Below, one piece after another: positions 7,617 to 18,126 of a stretch of 64,000 nt of DNA (the stretch's first letter is position 1; every line of letters begins with the position of its first letter). The position numbers and the translations under genes are program-made. The notes under the pieces are model-generated. The model had not been told where the DNA came from and did not search any database. It saw nothing but the letters and a program-made list of their open reading frames with translations. The DNA is from Erythrophleum ivorense (taxonomy: Eukaryota; Streptophyta; Magnoliopsida; Fabales; Fabaceae), in assembly GCA_026724425.1 (NCBI GenBank), contig JAIUCV010000571.1, positions 47,501 to 111,500 on the forward strand. Reading direction: 5' to 3'.

Positions 7617-10600
7617 TCAGGTTTGGGGAGGTTCATAGAGAGGAATTGATACCCCCTCTGGTATGGTCTGATCAGCCATGTAGCGTTTGACCCTCTGACC
7701 ATTCACAGTGAATTCAACCCCATCGTTTCTGACTAACGTTACAGCTCCATAGGGCAAAACTTCCTTTATCTTGAAAGGTCCTGACCATCTTGATTTCAGC
7801 TTCCCTGGGAATAACTTCAGCCTTGAGTTGAAGAGTAACACGTCATCACCGGATTTGAGTTCCTTTCGTAGGATCGTCTTATCATGAAAGGCTTTTGTTC
7901 TCTCCTTATAGATCCTTGAGTTCTCAAAAGCATCAAGTCTGATCTCTTCTAACTCGTGCAAGTCGGTTACCCTTTTCTCCTGTGCTGACTTCAGATCAAA
8001 GTTCAGAAGCTTAGTGGCCCAAACTGCCTTGTACTCAATTTCCACCGGCAGATGGCAAGCTTTCCCGTAAAGCAGCTGGAAAGGTGTCCTTCCTATAGGA
8101 GTCTTGAAGGCGGTCCTGTAAGCCCAGAGAGTTTCATCTAACTTAACTGCCCAGTCTCTCCTTGATATCCCCACAACCTTGTTCAAAATGGCCTTTATCT
8201 GCTTGTTGGATACTTCAACCTGTCCACTAGTTTGTGGGTGATAAGGTGTGGCTACTTTGTGTTTAACACCATGTTTCTTGAGAAGACTCTCAAACACCTT
8301 ATTGATAAAGTGGGATCCCCCATCACTTATTACCACTCTTGGCACTCCAAATCTGGGAAAAATGATGTTTTTGAAAAGCTTGATCACAGGCTTGTGGTCG
8401 TTGGTGACGCACGCTATAGCTTCTACCCATTTTGAAACATAATCAACAGCTACCAAGATATAACTGTTTCCATGAGAAGCTGGGTTGAAGGGTCCCATAA
8501 AATCAATACCCCAGACATCAAAAACCTCAACCTCTAAGATGGGATTCTGAGGCATTTCATTTCTCTTGCTGATATTCCCAGCTCTTTGGCATGGATCGCA
8601 CTTAGATATGAAAGATTGAGCGTCCTTGAAGATGCTTGGCCACCATAAACCTGCCTGAAGTATCTTCTGAACTGTTTTGAAGGTTGCAAAGTGTCCCCCG
8701 TAAGCAGAACCATGGCAATGCTCAAGAACTCCATTGACCTCCTGTTCAGCTATGCATCTCCTGAAAAGGCCGTCAGAACCTCTCTTGTATAGGTAAGGTT
8801 CATCCCAGAAGTAGTGTGAAGCTTCCCTGAAGAGTTTCTTCTTCTTGTAAGGATCCAGGTCCTTTGGCACATCTCCACATACTAAGTAATTCACCATATC
8901 TGTGTACCAGGGCAGATTCTCATCTTGCAGGGTGCTGACTTCATCGAGTTTGACCTTGGCTTCGTAGCCTCTGCGTAGAACCTCAATTGCCATAAGCTGT
9001 TCCTCTGGCATTGAATCGTTTATTGGTATTGCATCCTCAACCCTCATCCTGGACAAGTGATCTGCCACTCCATTCTCGATCCCGGGCTTATCAACAATCT
9101 CCATATCAAACTCCTGAAGCAGCAAAATCCATCTGAGTAATCTGGGCTTGGTGTCTTTCTTTGCAAGGATGTGCCTAAGAGCTGCATGATCAGTGTATAC
9201 AGTGACCTTCGAACCCACCAAATAACTTCTGAACTTTTCAAAGGCGAAAACCACGGCAAGTAATTCCTTTTCCGTTGTGGCGTATCGGCTTTGAGCATCA
9301 TCCATGGTGCGACTGGCGTAGTAGATCACGTGAAGCTTCTTATCTATCCTCTGACCCAGAACAGCACCTACAGCGAAGTTACTTGCATCGCACATGATCT
9401 CGAACGGATGGTCCCAGTTTGGAGGCTGTACTATCGGGGCAGAAACCAGAGCTGCCTTGATCAGGTCGAACGCCTTCAAGCACTCGTCATCAAACGCAAA
9501 TTCCGTTTCCTTGCAGAGTAACCTCGTCAATGGCCTAGCCAGCTTGGAGAAGTCTTTAATGAACCTCCTGTAGAAACCTGCGTGACCCAGAAAACTTCTA
9601 ATGTCCTTCACAGTCTTCGGGGGCTGTAGCTGCAGCATCACATCTATCTTGGCTTTATCAACTTCTATCCCCTTCTCGGAAATCTTATGACCTAACACGA
9701 TGCCTTCCTGGACCAGGAAGTGGCACTTCTCCCAATTCAAGACGAGGTTCGTCTCTTCGCAACGCTTTAGCACCCTGCACAGATTGAGCAAACATGAGGA
9801 AAAAGTGGAGCCATAGACGCTAAAGTCGTCCATGAACACCTCCACCATTTCCTCTATTAGATCTGAAAAAATTGACGTCATACAACGCTGGAACGTAGCA
9901 GGTGCGTTACAGAGACCAAATGGCATGCGCCTATATGCAAACGTGCCGTAAGGGCAAGTAAAGGTCGTTTTTTCCTGATCATTAGGGTGAATGGGGATCT
10001 GGAAAAACCCACTATATCCATCTAGAAAACAATAATAAGGATGGTTTGCAAGACGTTCTAGCATTTGGTCAATAAAAGGAAGCGGAAAATGGTCTTTGCG
10101 GGATGCTGCATTTAACTTCCTATAGTCTATGCACATCCTATGTCCTGTAATAGTTCTAGTGGGGATGAGCTCATCTTTATCATTTCTAACAACAGTCATT
10201 CCACCTTTCTTTGGGACGCAATGAACAGGAGATATCCAAGTGCTGTCACTAATAGGGTAAATAATCCCAGCATCTAGCAACTTAAGTATCTCCTTCTTCA
10301 CTACTTCCTTCAGATTGGGGTTAAGCCTTCTCTGAGGTTCAATGCTAGACTTAGTCTCATCATCTAAATGAATGCGATGCATGCACAGATCAGGTGAAAT
10401 TCCTGTAATGTCATCAAGGGAATATCCTATAGCCTTTCTAAACTTTTTCAATTCAGTCAAAAGAGAATGCAATTGATCAGGGCTAAGTGATGCATTTACT
10501 ATGACAGGATACGTGGAATTGGGACCAAGAAATGCATACTCGAGTCCCTGTGGCAATGGTTTAAGGTCCACCTTTGGTGCCTTTAGCTCAGACCAATCTT

Positions 10601-13388
10601 CAGGCTCTTCACTGCTCAACTTGATAGCTTTGTCTAGTCTCCTGATCGAGTCTGCATTGCCTGGCCGAAGTGTTGCTGAACTCGGGATGCACGTCGAGTC
10701 TGCCGTCGAGTCAGTCATGTTGACCTCGCCTGAAACTGCGTTGCTTACTTCCTTAACCTCTGACCCTGACCAACTCAATTCTTCAAAGGGTTCTGACACC
10801 ACAGCTGCCATATGTGAGTCTAACATTTTCTCATAGCTCAGACTTTCTTCGTTCAGAAACCCAGATTCCCCAGTCTTTGTCAAGGTGATCTGAAGGTGAT
10901 CTTTAAGAGATAACTCTTCCAGCAGCTCATCAGCAAGTTGATCCATCTCTTCGATATAAAAGATCTGACCCTCAATTGTAGGCTTCCTCATGGCATCTTT
11001 AATGTCGAATTTCATCTTGAAGTCCTTACCCAGATTCAGGTCGATCTTCCCCTTTCTGACATCAATCACCGCACCAGCCGTGGCTAAGAACGGTCTTCCC
11101 AGAATCAACGGGTCTTTCGGTTCTTCGTCCATCTCGAGCACTATGAAGTCTGTCGGTACTTCTACATTGCCTATCCTGATAGGTAAGTCTTCTAACAGCC
11201 CAGTCGGTAACCTCACCGATCTGTCTGCTAGAACCAGAGAGATTTTACACGGCTTGAACTTATCAAATCCCAGACTCTTAGCAACAGAAAGCGGCATAAG
11301 ACTGACTGACGCTCCCAGATCACACAAGCAGTTGTTAAAAGCCAGGGGTCCCAATGAACATGGTAGGGTGAAACTACCAGGATCTCCAAGCTTCTTTTGT
11401 ATCACCTTTCTCTGAATAATAGCACTACACTCATGCGACAAGACCACCATCCCTTGTAGCTCCTTCGTTCGTTCCATTACCGCATCCTTCAGAAATTTCT
11501 GGTAGGGAGGCACTAACATGAAAGCATCAATGATAGGCATTCGCACCTCTATCTCTTTCATTTGCTTGTCGAATATGGCCTTATATTTCTCAACCAGCTG
11601 CTTCTTGAACCTGCCTGGGAAAGGAAGCGGCGGTTTGTAAGGGCGTGGGACAAATAGTGTCTCTTTCTGTTTGGGTTCAACTGGTTTTTTCAGACTTGGT
11701 GGACTAACTCGATCAACTGGTCGAGTCTGCACATCGAGCTCGACTTCGGGGTGATTTTCCTGAGTCAAATCTTCAATATAATCCTCCCCTTCTTGATCCT
11801 CAATGTCCCCATTGACTTTCTGGTCCCTGGACCGTCCTGGTAGCTCTTTCCCACTCCTTAAGGTGATAGCATGGGCATACTCCTTAGGGTTTTGTACAGC
11901 TTTTCCAGGGAGCTGTCCTGGTGTTGCAGAGGAGCTAGATGCGACATTGCTCTCGAGAACCTGAATCCTAGTGTTCAAAGTCTCAAACTTGTTATTCATG
12001 TCAGCCATTTTCTTACTCATTTCCATGGCTCCATTCGCCTGTCCCTGTAGAAGCTGCTGTAGCATTGCTTTCATGTCTGGTTCCTGAGGCTGTGGCGCCT
12101 GTACCTGCGGAGGAGCAAACCCTGGTGGTGCTCCCTGATGCTGTCTAGGTGGATACCCGCCCTGTTGGCTCACAAACTGCCCTCGCGGAACGAACACTTG
12201 CTGCTGCTGTGGTTGGGCCTGCTGCTGCGTAGACTGACTCTGCGGTGCTTGCGGAGGATAGACCTGATCTTGGGGATTGGCGACATTCGTACTTCGGTAA
12301 GACAGATTCGGGTTGGCTTTGTACGTGTAATAGCCTTTGTTGTAGCCACCCTGGTTGTTCTGTACATAACTTACTTCCTCAACCTGCTGATCAATCTCCC
12401 CTTCCTGAACCGGCACATACTCGTCCTCAGAAACAAAATGGACGTGCTTCATCGTGGACTGAGCTTGAAGTAGCTTATCCAACTTTTCATTCAGGCCCTT
12501 CACCTCCTTCTTCAATTTATCATCAGACTCGACAGAGCTGCGGTTCGTGCGGTCATACTCCTCGTTGTTGTTGCCATCCGAGCGAGCTATGTTCTCCACA
12601 AGCTGCCAGCCGTCCTCAACGTCTTGGTTAAGGAAGTCTTCGTTGCTCGCAGTGTCGAGCATCTGTCTGTACCTCGGGAGGACACCTCTATACATAGTGC
12701 TCAAGAGGGATTCGTTACTAAAGCCGTGGTGTGGGCACTGACTTGTGTAACATTTGAAGCGTTCCCAAGCCTCAGAAAATGTCTCTCCATTCTTCTGATG
12801 GAACCCAGAGATCTCTGTGCGAAGCTTTGCGGTGCGTCCGGTGGAAAAGAACTTTGCAAGGAATGCCTTCTTGCATTCGTTCCATGTGGTGATCGAGTTA
12901 TGCGGCAGGTTTTTCTCCCACTGGTGGGCTTTCTCTCCAAGAGTAAGCGGGAACAAACGCAGCTTGATGGCGTCTTCCGAAACGCCATTCACCTTAGTGA
13001 GATTACACAAACGGTCGAACTCGTCCAGGTGATCGATCGGATCCTCACAAGGCAATCCGTGGAACATCTTGTTCTGCACGAGGTTGATCATACCCAGCTT
13101 GATCTCAAAGTTATTGTTTTGGACAGCTGGGGGTACGATCCCTTGTCTCTGAGTATGCGTGTTCGGAGCATCACCAGCTCCAATAGGCCTTGCAGCACGC
13201 TGAGGTTCAGCCATGTTGTCGACACACTGAGTATCCTCTGTCGGCGGTGCCTGATTCTCTTCCCGGACCTGGTGTCCCTGATTGTCCTCTCTGACTTGCT
13301 CAACCGGAACCCGTGATGATCTGTTCAGTCGGTTGATGTCGTCCAAGTAGTGTATCAAGTTGCCACTGCCCTTAGATCTCGTTTGCAT
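7617..13388 (-). CDS. gag-pol: Gag-Pol polyprotein, Athila-type Ty3/gypsy
   Basis: One uninterrupted 1923-codon frame encoding particle protein and replication enzymes. In order: gag capsid region (about residues 95-265, WNECKKAFLAKFF); a Gln/Pro-rich linker (about 370-450) with no CCHC zinc knuckle visible; aspartic protease with CDLGASVSLMP (Asp690); reverse transcriptase (about 1020-1240) with FMDDF at 1185-1189; RNase H with Asp1334, Glu1375, Asp1400; integrase with an HH-CC zinc-binding region (about 1557-1600) and a D,D-35-E triad of Asp1629, Asp1689 and Glu1725; and a C-terminal region with PYGAVTLVRNDG. All key residues are present and no frame break occurs, so the gene looks functional. 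The ATG lies 174 bp downstream of the primer site and is the first long-frame start. Two TCGA-rich modules sit in frame in the linkers at about residues 549-562 and 892-915. Confidence 0.97.
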   Translation of the reverse strand: MQTRSKGSGNLIHYLDDINRLNRSSRVPVEQVREDNQGHQVREENQAPPTEDTQCVDNMAEPQRAARPIGAGDAPNTHTQRQGIVPPAVQNNNFEIKLGMINLVQNKMFHGLPCEDPIDHLDEFDRLCNLTKVNGVSEDAIKLRLFPLTLGEKAHQWEKNLPHNSITTWNECKKAFLAKFFSTGRTAKLRTEISGFHQKNGETFSEAWERFKCYTSQCPHHGFSNESLLSTMYRGVLPRYRQMLDTASNEDFLNQDVEDGWQLVENIARSDGNNNEEYDRTNRSSVESDDKLKKEVKGLNEKLDKLLQAQSTMKHVHFVSEDEYVPVQEGEIDQQVEEVSYVQNNQGGYNKGYYTYKANPNLSYRSTNVANPQDQVYPPQAPQSQSTQQQAQPQQQQVFVPRGQFVSQQGGYPPRQHQGAPPGFAPPQVQAPQPQEPDMKAMLQQLLQGQANGAMEMSKKMADMNNKFETLNTRIQVLESNVASSSSATPGQLPGKAVQNPKEYAHAITLRSGKELPGRSRDQKVNGDIEDQEGEDYIEDLTQENHPEVELDVQTRPVDRVSPPSLKKPVEPKQKETLFVPRPYKPPLPFPGRFKKQLVEKYKAIFDKQMKEIEVRMPIIDAFMLVPPYQKFLKDAVMERTKELQGMVVLSHECSAIIQRKVIQKKLGDPGSFTLPCSLGPLAFNNCLCDLGASVSLMPLSVAKSLGFDKFKPCKISLVLADRSVRLPTGLLEDLPIRIGNVEVPTDFIVLEMDEEPKDPLILGRPFLATAGAVIDVRKGKIDLNLGKDFKMKFDIKDAMRKPTIEGQIFYIEEMDQLADELLEELSLKDHLQITLTKTGESGFLNEESLSYEKMLDSHMAAVVSEPFEELSWSGSEVKEVSNAVSGEVNMTDSTADSTCIPSSATLRPGNADSIRRLDKAIKLSSEEPEDWSELKAPKVDLKPLPQGLEYAFLGPNSTYPVIVNASLSPDQLHSLLTELKKFRKAIGYSLDDITGISPDLCMHRIHLDDETKSSIEPQRRLNPNLKEVVKKEILKLLDAGIIYPISDSTWISPVHCVPKKGGMTVVRNDKDELIPTRTITGHRMCIDYRKLNAASRKDHFPLPFIDQMLERLANHPYYCFLDGYSGFFQIPIHPNDQEKTTFTCPYGTFAYRRMPFGLCNAPATFQRCMTSIFSDLIEEMVEVFMDDFSVYGSTFSSCLLNLCRVLKRCEETNLVLNWEKCHFLVQEGIVLGHKISEKGIEVDKAKIDVMLQLQPPKTVKDIRSFLGHAGFYRRFIKDFSKLARPLTRLLCKETEFAFDDECLKAFDLIKAALVSAPIVQPPNWDHPFEIMCDASNFAVGAVLGQRIDKKLHVIYYASRTMDDAQSRYATTEKELLAVVFAFEKFRSYLVGSKVTVYTDHAALRHILAKKDTKPRLLRWILLLQEFDMEIVDKPGIENGVADHLSRMRVEDAIPINDSMPEEQLMAIEVLRRGYEAKVKLDEVSTLQDENLPWYTDMVNYLVCGDVPKDLDPYKKKKLFREASHYFWDEPYLYKRGSDGLFRRCIAEQEVNGVLEHCHGSAYGGHFATFKTVQKILQAGLWWPSIFKDAQSFISKCDPCQRAGNISKRNEMPQNPILEVEVFDVWGIDFMGPFNPASHGNSYILVAVDYVSKWVEAIACVTNDHKPVIKLFKNIIFPRFGVPRVVISDGGSHFINKVFESLLKKHGVKHKVATPYHPQTSGQVEVSNKQIKAILNKVVGISRRDWAVKLDETLWAYRTAFKTPIGRTPFQLLYGKACHLPVEIEYKAVWATKLLNFDLKSAQEKRVTDLHELEEIRLDAFENSRIYKERTKAFHDKTILRKELKSGDDVLLFNSRLKLFPGKLKSRWSGPFKIKEVLPYGAVTLVRNDGVEFTVNGQRVKRYMADQTIPEGVSIPLYEPPQT

Positions 13389-13562
13389 GCAACTAGAGTA
13401 CTAACTCGATGTGTTTGGTCGAGTCTGCACGTAGAGTCTGCAAGCTGAGTTCCTGAAATGAGAAAGGCAGAGAGAATAGGCAAGTGCAGTAAATTGGTAA
13501 CCGTATACGAACTTGATCTTAAGTATCTTGAAATCCTAAATGTAGCAAACAAACACCCAATT
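13389..13562 (-). other. 5' leader of element 1
   Basis: A short untranslated leader between primer site and gag start. It carries a TCGA module at about 13401-13445 (ACTCGATGTG...GGTCGAGTCTGCAC), overlapping the area where packaging signals usually lie in LTR elements. No upstream coding frame is credited. Confidence 0.7.
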
Positions 13563-13575
13563 GGCAACGGCGCCA
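13563..13575 (-). other. Primer binding site, tRNA-Asp
   Basis: On the minus strand TGGCGCCGTTGCC begins three bases after the 5' LTR end. It matches the complement of the 3' end of plant tRNA-Asp, the primer commonly reported for Athila elements. The tRNA assignment is from memory of the consensus. Confidence 0.85.
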
Positions 13576-14413
13576 AATTGATAGTAGGATTTTTACTAAA
13601 CAATTACCCTAGCTACACTATCATATCGCTGCAGTGTAAAAAGGAGTCAATCCAAATCGGGTGTGAAGCTATGCAATCAGGATGCGATCAAGTCTAATTA
13701 AGTCAAGCCAATTCAAATATGAGAATGTAATCTATCAACTTATGAAATGAACAGAGGTAAATGCAAGCTGATAATTATGAACTGAAATCTAGATTGAACA
13801 GAATGCAATAAAATAAAAGATAAAAGATAACTTAAGTAACAAACACAAGATGAGAAACAATTAAAGACAAAGGATCCTGAGGAGTGGGTGTCATTGACTA
13901 ATGAATCTCCATGACTAACACTAGGGTGTTCAACAAAACTCAAGCAGAGCTAGTCCCTCAGCTGCAAACTCGACAACTAGCAAATCCACTCTCGTGGCAG
14001 GAGCTATCGAGTTAGTATGCTTCCAGACCCACTCTCATGGCGAAATGCACACTAACAAGCATTAAGAAACAGTTTGCAAATGCTAAAATGCAATCAAGGC
14101 AACTAGTATCCTAGGTATGATATGCAAATTTCTTGTAAAAGCTGGTTCAGGCATTTCATCAAACACCTTCTGGGTGCTGAAATGCCTAATTTCAAATTCC
14201 AATTAATCATAGAGGAAAAAGCATTAAGTTCACTAATCAAGAAGGGAAATCAGAAATTCAAAGCTTAAACACCCTGGGTAATCATGGATTTTCACTAATC
14301 TGACCCAAACCTCAAGAACCCTAAATAGACTACTCAGAAATCGCCATACAGAAATCAAACCCAGAAATTGATAAAACTTGCATCATTAGAAAGAGGATTG
14401 AAAACTAAACAAC

Positions 14414-14419
14414 TTTATT
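14414..14419 (-). terminator. AATAAA in 5' LTR R region
   Basis: Counterpart of 2322-2327. In the 5' LTR it lies about 100 nt past the predicted transcription start, so the element must bypass it there and use it in the 3' LTR. Confidence 0.4.
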
Positions 14420-14547
14420 GAAGGAAATAGTTGCAAAATCTCAAAGACAAAGAAGCAATCTGAAAATGCAAAATAAGAACCCTAGAGGCGATTTTCAACT
14501 TAGTCAGAGTAAAAAGAAGATGTCTGACACAAATGACATCATTTGGC

Positions 14548-14555
14548 CTTTTATA
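14548..14555 (-). promoter_or_regulatory. TATA box of the genomic RNA promoter
   Basis: TATAAAAG on the minus strand in the sequence context AGTATAAAAGGCC, a close match to the plant TATA consensus. The transcription start would be expected near 14518-14525. The same box is conserved in both LTRs of this element and in the second element (60370-60377). Confidence 0.75.
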
Positions 14556-15010
14556 CTAGGTTTTAGAAAAAAAAGTAAAAATAACACGTGCTGCAGACTC
14601 GAGGTGCCAACTTCATGTGATCTGGTCGAGTCTGCGTAAAGGTGCCACCTTTGGCACCAACTCGACCACCGACTCGATGTACTCGTCGAGTCCGTGTAAA
14701 GGCGCCACCTTTGGCACCAACTCGAGGTGGTTGATCGAGTCCGTAGGTCGAGTTTGCTTCTACTTCTTTCTTGGCCATCACTCCATCTCCTTCCTTGAGC
14801 TTCACTTCATCCCATTCCTTGGCCAACACTCCATCTGCTCCAAAAGTACCTGAAATGGCAAATAATGCAAGGATTGATGCAAATGCTTATGCAAACTATC
14901 ATCTAAGAGAAGTGGATGCATATGGATGTAAATGGTAGTGGAATGATGTGATAAATGCACGAAAGCGATGGATAAATGATGCTAAAACAGGTTGAAATAT
15001 ATGTACATCA

Positions 15011-15015
15011 AGGAA
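15011..15015. repeat. Target-site duplication, right copy (AGGAA)
   Basis: Matches 1482-1486. It is followed directly by CTTCAAAGCTACC, the continuation of the interrupted 199-bp monomer. Confidence 0.95.
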
Positions 15016-18000
15016 CTTCAAAGCTACCATCCTGAGAGAAACATAAGTAGTAAGGAGTCCCAATCGTAGCTCTATGCCTCCACACAATGTAGGAACATAC
15101 TTGTAGTGTTTGTAATGATCAAGACGGACCCATACTTAGCCAAACATGCATTAGGTTCTCCACGGGACTATGAGGAGTAACATGTGTGACATGATTCTCA
15201 TTCCTTGAGAGGAACTTCAAAGCTACCATCCTGAGAGAAACATAAGTAGTAAGGAGTCTTAATCGTAGCTCTATGCCTCCACACAATGTAGAAACATACT
15301 TGTAGTGTATGGAATGATCAAGACGGACCCATAGTTAGCCAAACATGCATTAGGTTCTACACGGGACTATGAGGAGCAACATGTGTGACATGATTCTCAT
15401 TCCTTGAGAGGAACATCAAAGCTACCATCCTGAGAGAAACATAAGTAGTAAGGAGTCCAAATCGTAGCTCTATGCCTCCACACAATGTACAAACATACTT
15501 GTAGTGTATGTAATGATCAAGACAGACCCATAGTTAGCCAAACATGCATTAGGTTCTACACGGGACTATGAGGAGCAACATGTGTGACATGATTCTCATT
15601 CCTTGAGAGGAACTTCAAAGCTACCATCCTGAGAGAAACATTACTAGTAAGGAGTCACAATCGTAGCTCTATGCCTCCACACAATGTAGAAATATACTTG
15701 TAGTGTATGTAATGATCAAGACGGACCCATAGTTAGCAAAACATGCATTAGGTTCTACACGGGACTATGATGAGCAACATGTGTGACATTATTCTCATTC
15801 CTTGAGAGGAACTTCAAAGCTACCATCCTGAGAGAAACATAAGTATTAAGGAGTCCCAATCGTAGCTCTATGCCTCCACACAATGTAGAAACATACTTGT
15901 AGTGTATGTAATGATCAAGACGGACCCATACTTAGCAAAACATGCATTAGTTTCTCCACGGGACTATGAGGAGCAACATGTGTGACATGATTCTCATTCC
16001 TTGAGAGGAGCATCAAAGCTACCATCCTGAGAGAAACATTACTAGTAAGGAGTCCCAATCGTAGCTCTATGCCTCCACACAACGTAGGAACATACTTGTA
16101 GTGTATGTAATGATCAAGACGGACCCATAGTTAGCCAAACAAGCATTAGGTTCTACACGGGACTATGAGGAGCAACATGTGTGACATGATTCTCATTCCT
16201 TGAGAGGAACTTCAAAGCTACCATCCTGAGAGAAACATAAGTAGTAAGGAGTCCCAATCGTAGCTCTATGCCTCCACACAATGTAGAAACATACTTGTAG
16301 TGTATGTAATGATCAAGACTGACCCATATTTAGCCAAACATGCATTTGGTTCTACACGGGACTATGAGGATCAACATGTGTGACACGATTCTCATTCCTT
16401 GAGAGGAACTTCAAAGCTACAGTCCTGAGAGAAACATAATTAGTAAGGAGTCCCAATCGTAGCTCTATGCCTCCACACAATGTAGAAACATACTTGTAGT
16501 GTATGTAATGATCAAGACGGACCCATACTTAGCAAAACATGCATTAGGTTCTCCACGGGACTATGAGGAGCAACATGTGTGACATGATTCTCATTCCTTG
16601 AGAGGAACATCAAAGCTACCATCCTGAGAGAAACATTACTAGTAAGGAGTCCCAATCGTAGCTCTATGCCTCCACACAATGTAGAAATATACTTGTAGTG
16701 TATGTAATGATCAAGACGGACCCATAGTTAGCAAAACATGCATTAGGTTCTACACGGGACTATGATGAGCAACATGTGTGACATTATTCTCATTCCTTGA
16801 GAGGAACTTCAAAGCTACCATCCTGAGAGAAACATAAGTATTAAGGAGTCCCAATCGTAGCTCTATGCCTCCACACAATGTAGAAACATACTTGTAGTGT
16901 ATGTAATGATCAAGACGGACCCATACTTAGCAAAACATGCATTAGTTTCTCCACGGGACTATGAGGAGCAACATGTGTGACATGATTCTCATTCCTTGAG
17001 AGGAACATCAAAGCTACCATCCTGAGAGAAACATTACTAGTAAGGAGTCCCAATCGTAGCTCTATGCCTCCACACAATGTAGGAACATACTTGTAGTGTA
17101 TGTAATGATCAAGACGGACCCATAGTTAGCCAAACATGCATTAGGTTCTACACGGGACTATGAGGAGCAACATGTGTGACATGATTCTCATTCCTTGAGA
17201 GGAACTTCAAAGCTACCATCCTGAGAGAAACATAAGTAGTAAGGAGTCCCAATCGTAGCTCTATGCCTCCACACAATGTAGAAACATACTTGTAGTGTAT
17301 GTAATGATCAAGACGGACCCATAGTTAGCCAAACATGCATTAGGTTCTCCACGGGACTATGAGGAGTAACATGTGTGACATGATTCTCATTCCTTGAGAG
17401 GAACTTCAAAGCTACCATCCTGAGAGAAACATTACTAGTAAGGAGTCCCAATCGTAGCTCTATGCCTCCACACAATGTAGAAACATACTTGTAGTGTATG
17501 TAATGATCAAGACGGACCCATATTTAGCCAAACATGCATTTGGTTCTACACGGGACTATGAGGATCAACATGTGTGACATGATTCTCATTCCTTGAGAGG
17601 AACTTCAAAGCTACAGTCCTGAGAGAAACATAATTAGTAAGGAGTCCCAATCGTAGCTCGATGCCTCCACACAATGTAGAAACATACTTGTAGTGTATGT
17701 AATGATCAAGACGGACCCATAGTTAGCAAAACATGCATTAGGTTCTCCACGGGACTATGAGGAGCAACATGTGTGACATGATTCTCATTCCTTGAGAGGA
17801 ACATCAAAGCTACCATCCTGAGAGAAACATTACTAGTAAGTAGTCCCAATCGTAGCTCTATGCCTCCACACAATGTAGGAACATACTTGTAGTGTATGTA
17901 ATGATCAAGACGGACCCATACTTAGCCAAACATGCATTAGGTTCTACACGGGACTATGAGGAGCAACATGTGTGACATGATTCTCATTCCTTGAGAGGAA

Positions 18001-18126
18001 CATCAAAGCTACCATCCTGAGAGAAACATAAGTAGTAAGGAGTCCCAATCGTAGCTCTATGCCTCCACACAATGTAGAAACATACTTGTAGTGTATGTAA
18101 TGATCAAGACGGATCCATAGTTAGCC
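15016..18126. repeat. Left flank of array, irregular monomer order
   Basis: About 15.6 monomers that share classes with the core but lack the CATGATCCTC class, so the 11-mer register is not established here. A six-monomer stretch from about 15.6 kb is nearly repeated at about 16.6 kb (GATGAGC/CATTATTC class followed by ATTAGTTTCTCC class). The segment from about 17.1 kb matches later blocks at about 24.7 and 32.5 kb. Confidence 0.75.

Larger units (their letters stand above)
1487..15010 (-). mobile_element. Complete Athila-lineage Ty3/gypsy retrotransposon
   Basis: A 13,524-bp element with 1432-bp LTRs (1487-2918 and 13579-15010) bounded by TG...CA ends and a 5-bp target duplication, inserted in the 199-bp satellite. 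In transcriptional order on the minus strand it has a 5' LTR, a tRNA-Asp primer site, one gag-pol frame of 1923 codons, an intergenic region with a candidate promoter and intron, a third gene of the Athila ORF-1 family, a 1.6-kb non-coding region, a polypurine tract and a 3' LTR. All reading frames are open and the LTRs look identical by eye, so it appears young and possibly autonomous. Assignment to Athila rests on the DLGAS protease, gag type, primer site and third gene. Confidence 0.95.
13579..15010 (-). repeat. 5' LTR of Athila element 1
   Basis: A 1432-bp LTR that looks identical by eye to 1487-2918, with TG...CA ends. On the minus strand U3 runs from 15010 to about 14520, with the TATA box at 14548-14555 and 60-bp repeats at about 14623-14742. 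R and U5 follow down to 13579, with AATAAA at 14414-14419. The lack of visible differences implies a recent insertion. Confidence 0.96.

Noticed and set aside
12624..13316. 230-codon plus-strand frame
   Set aside because: It lies wholly antisense to the conserved gag region of gag-pol, and its translation has no recognisable domain. The other plus-strand frames at 10501-11415 and 12138-12741 are rejected for the same reason.
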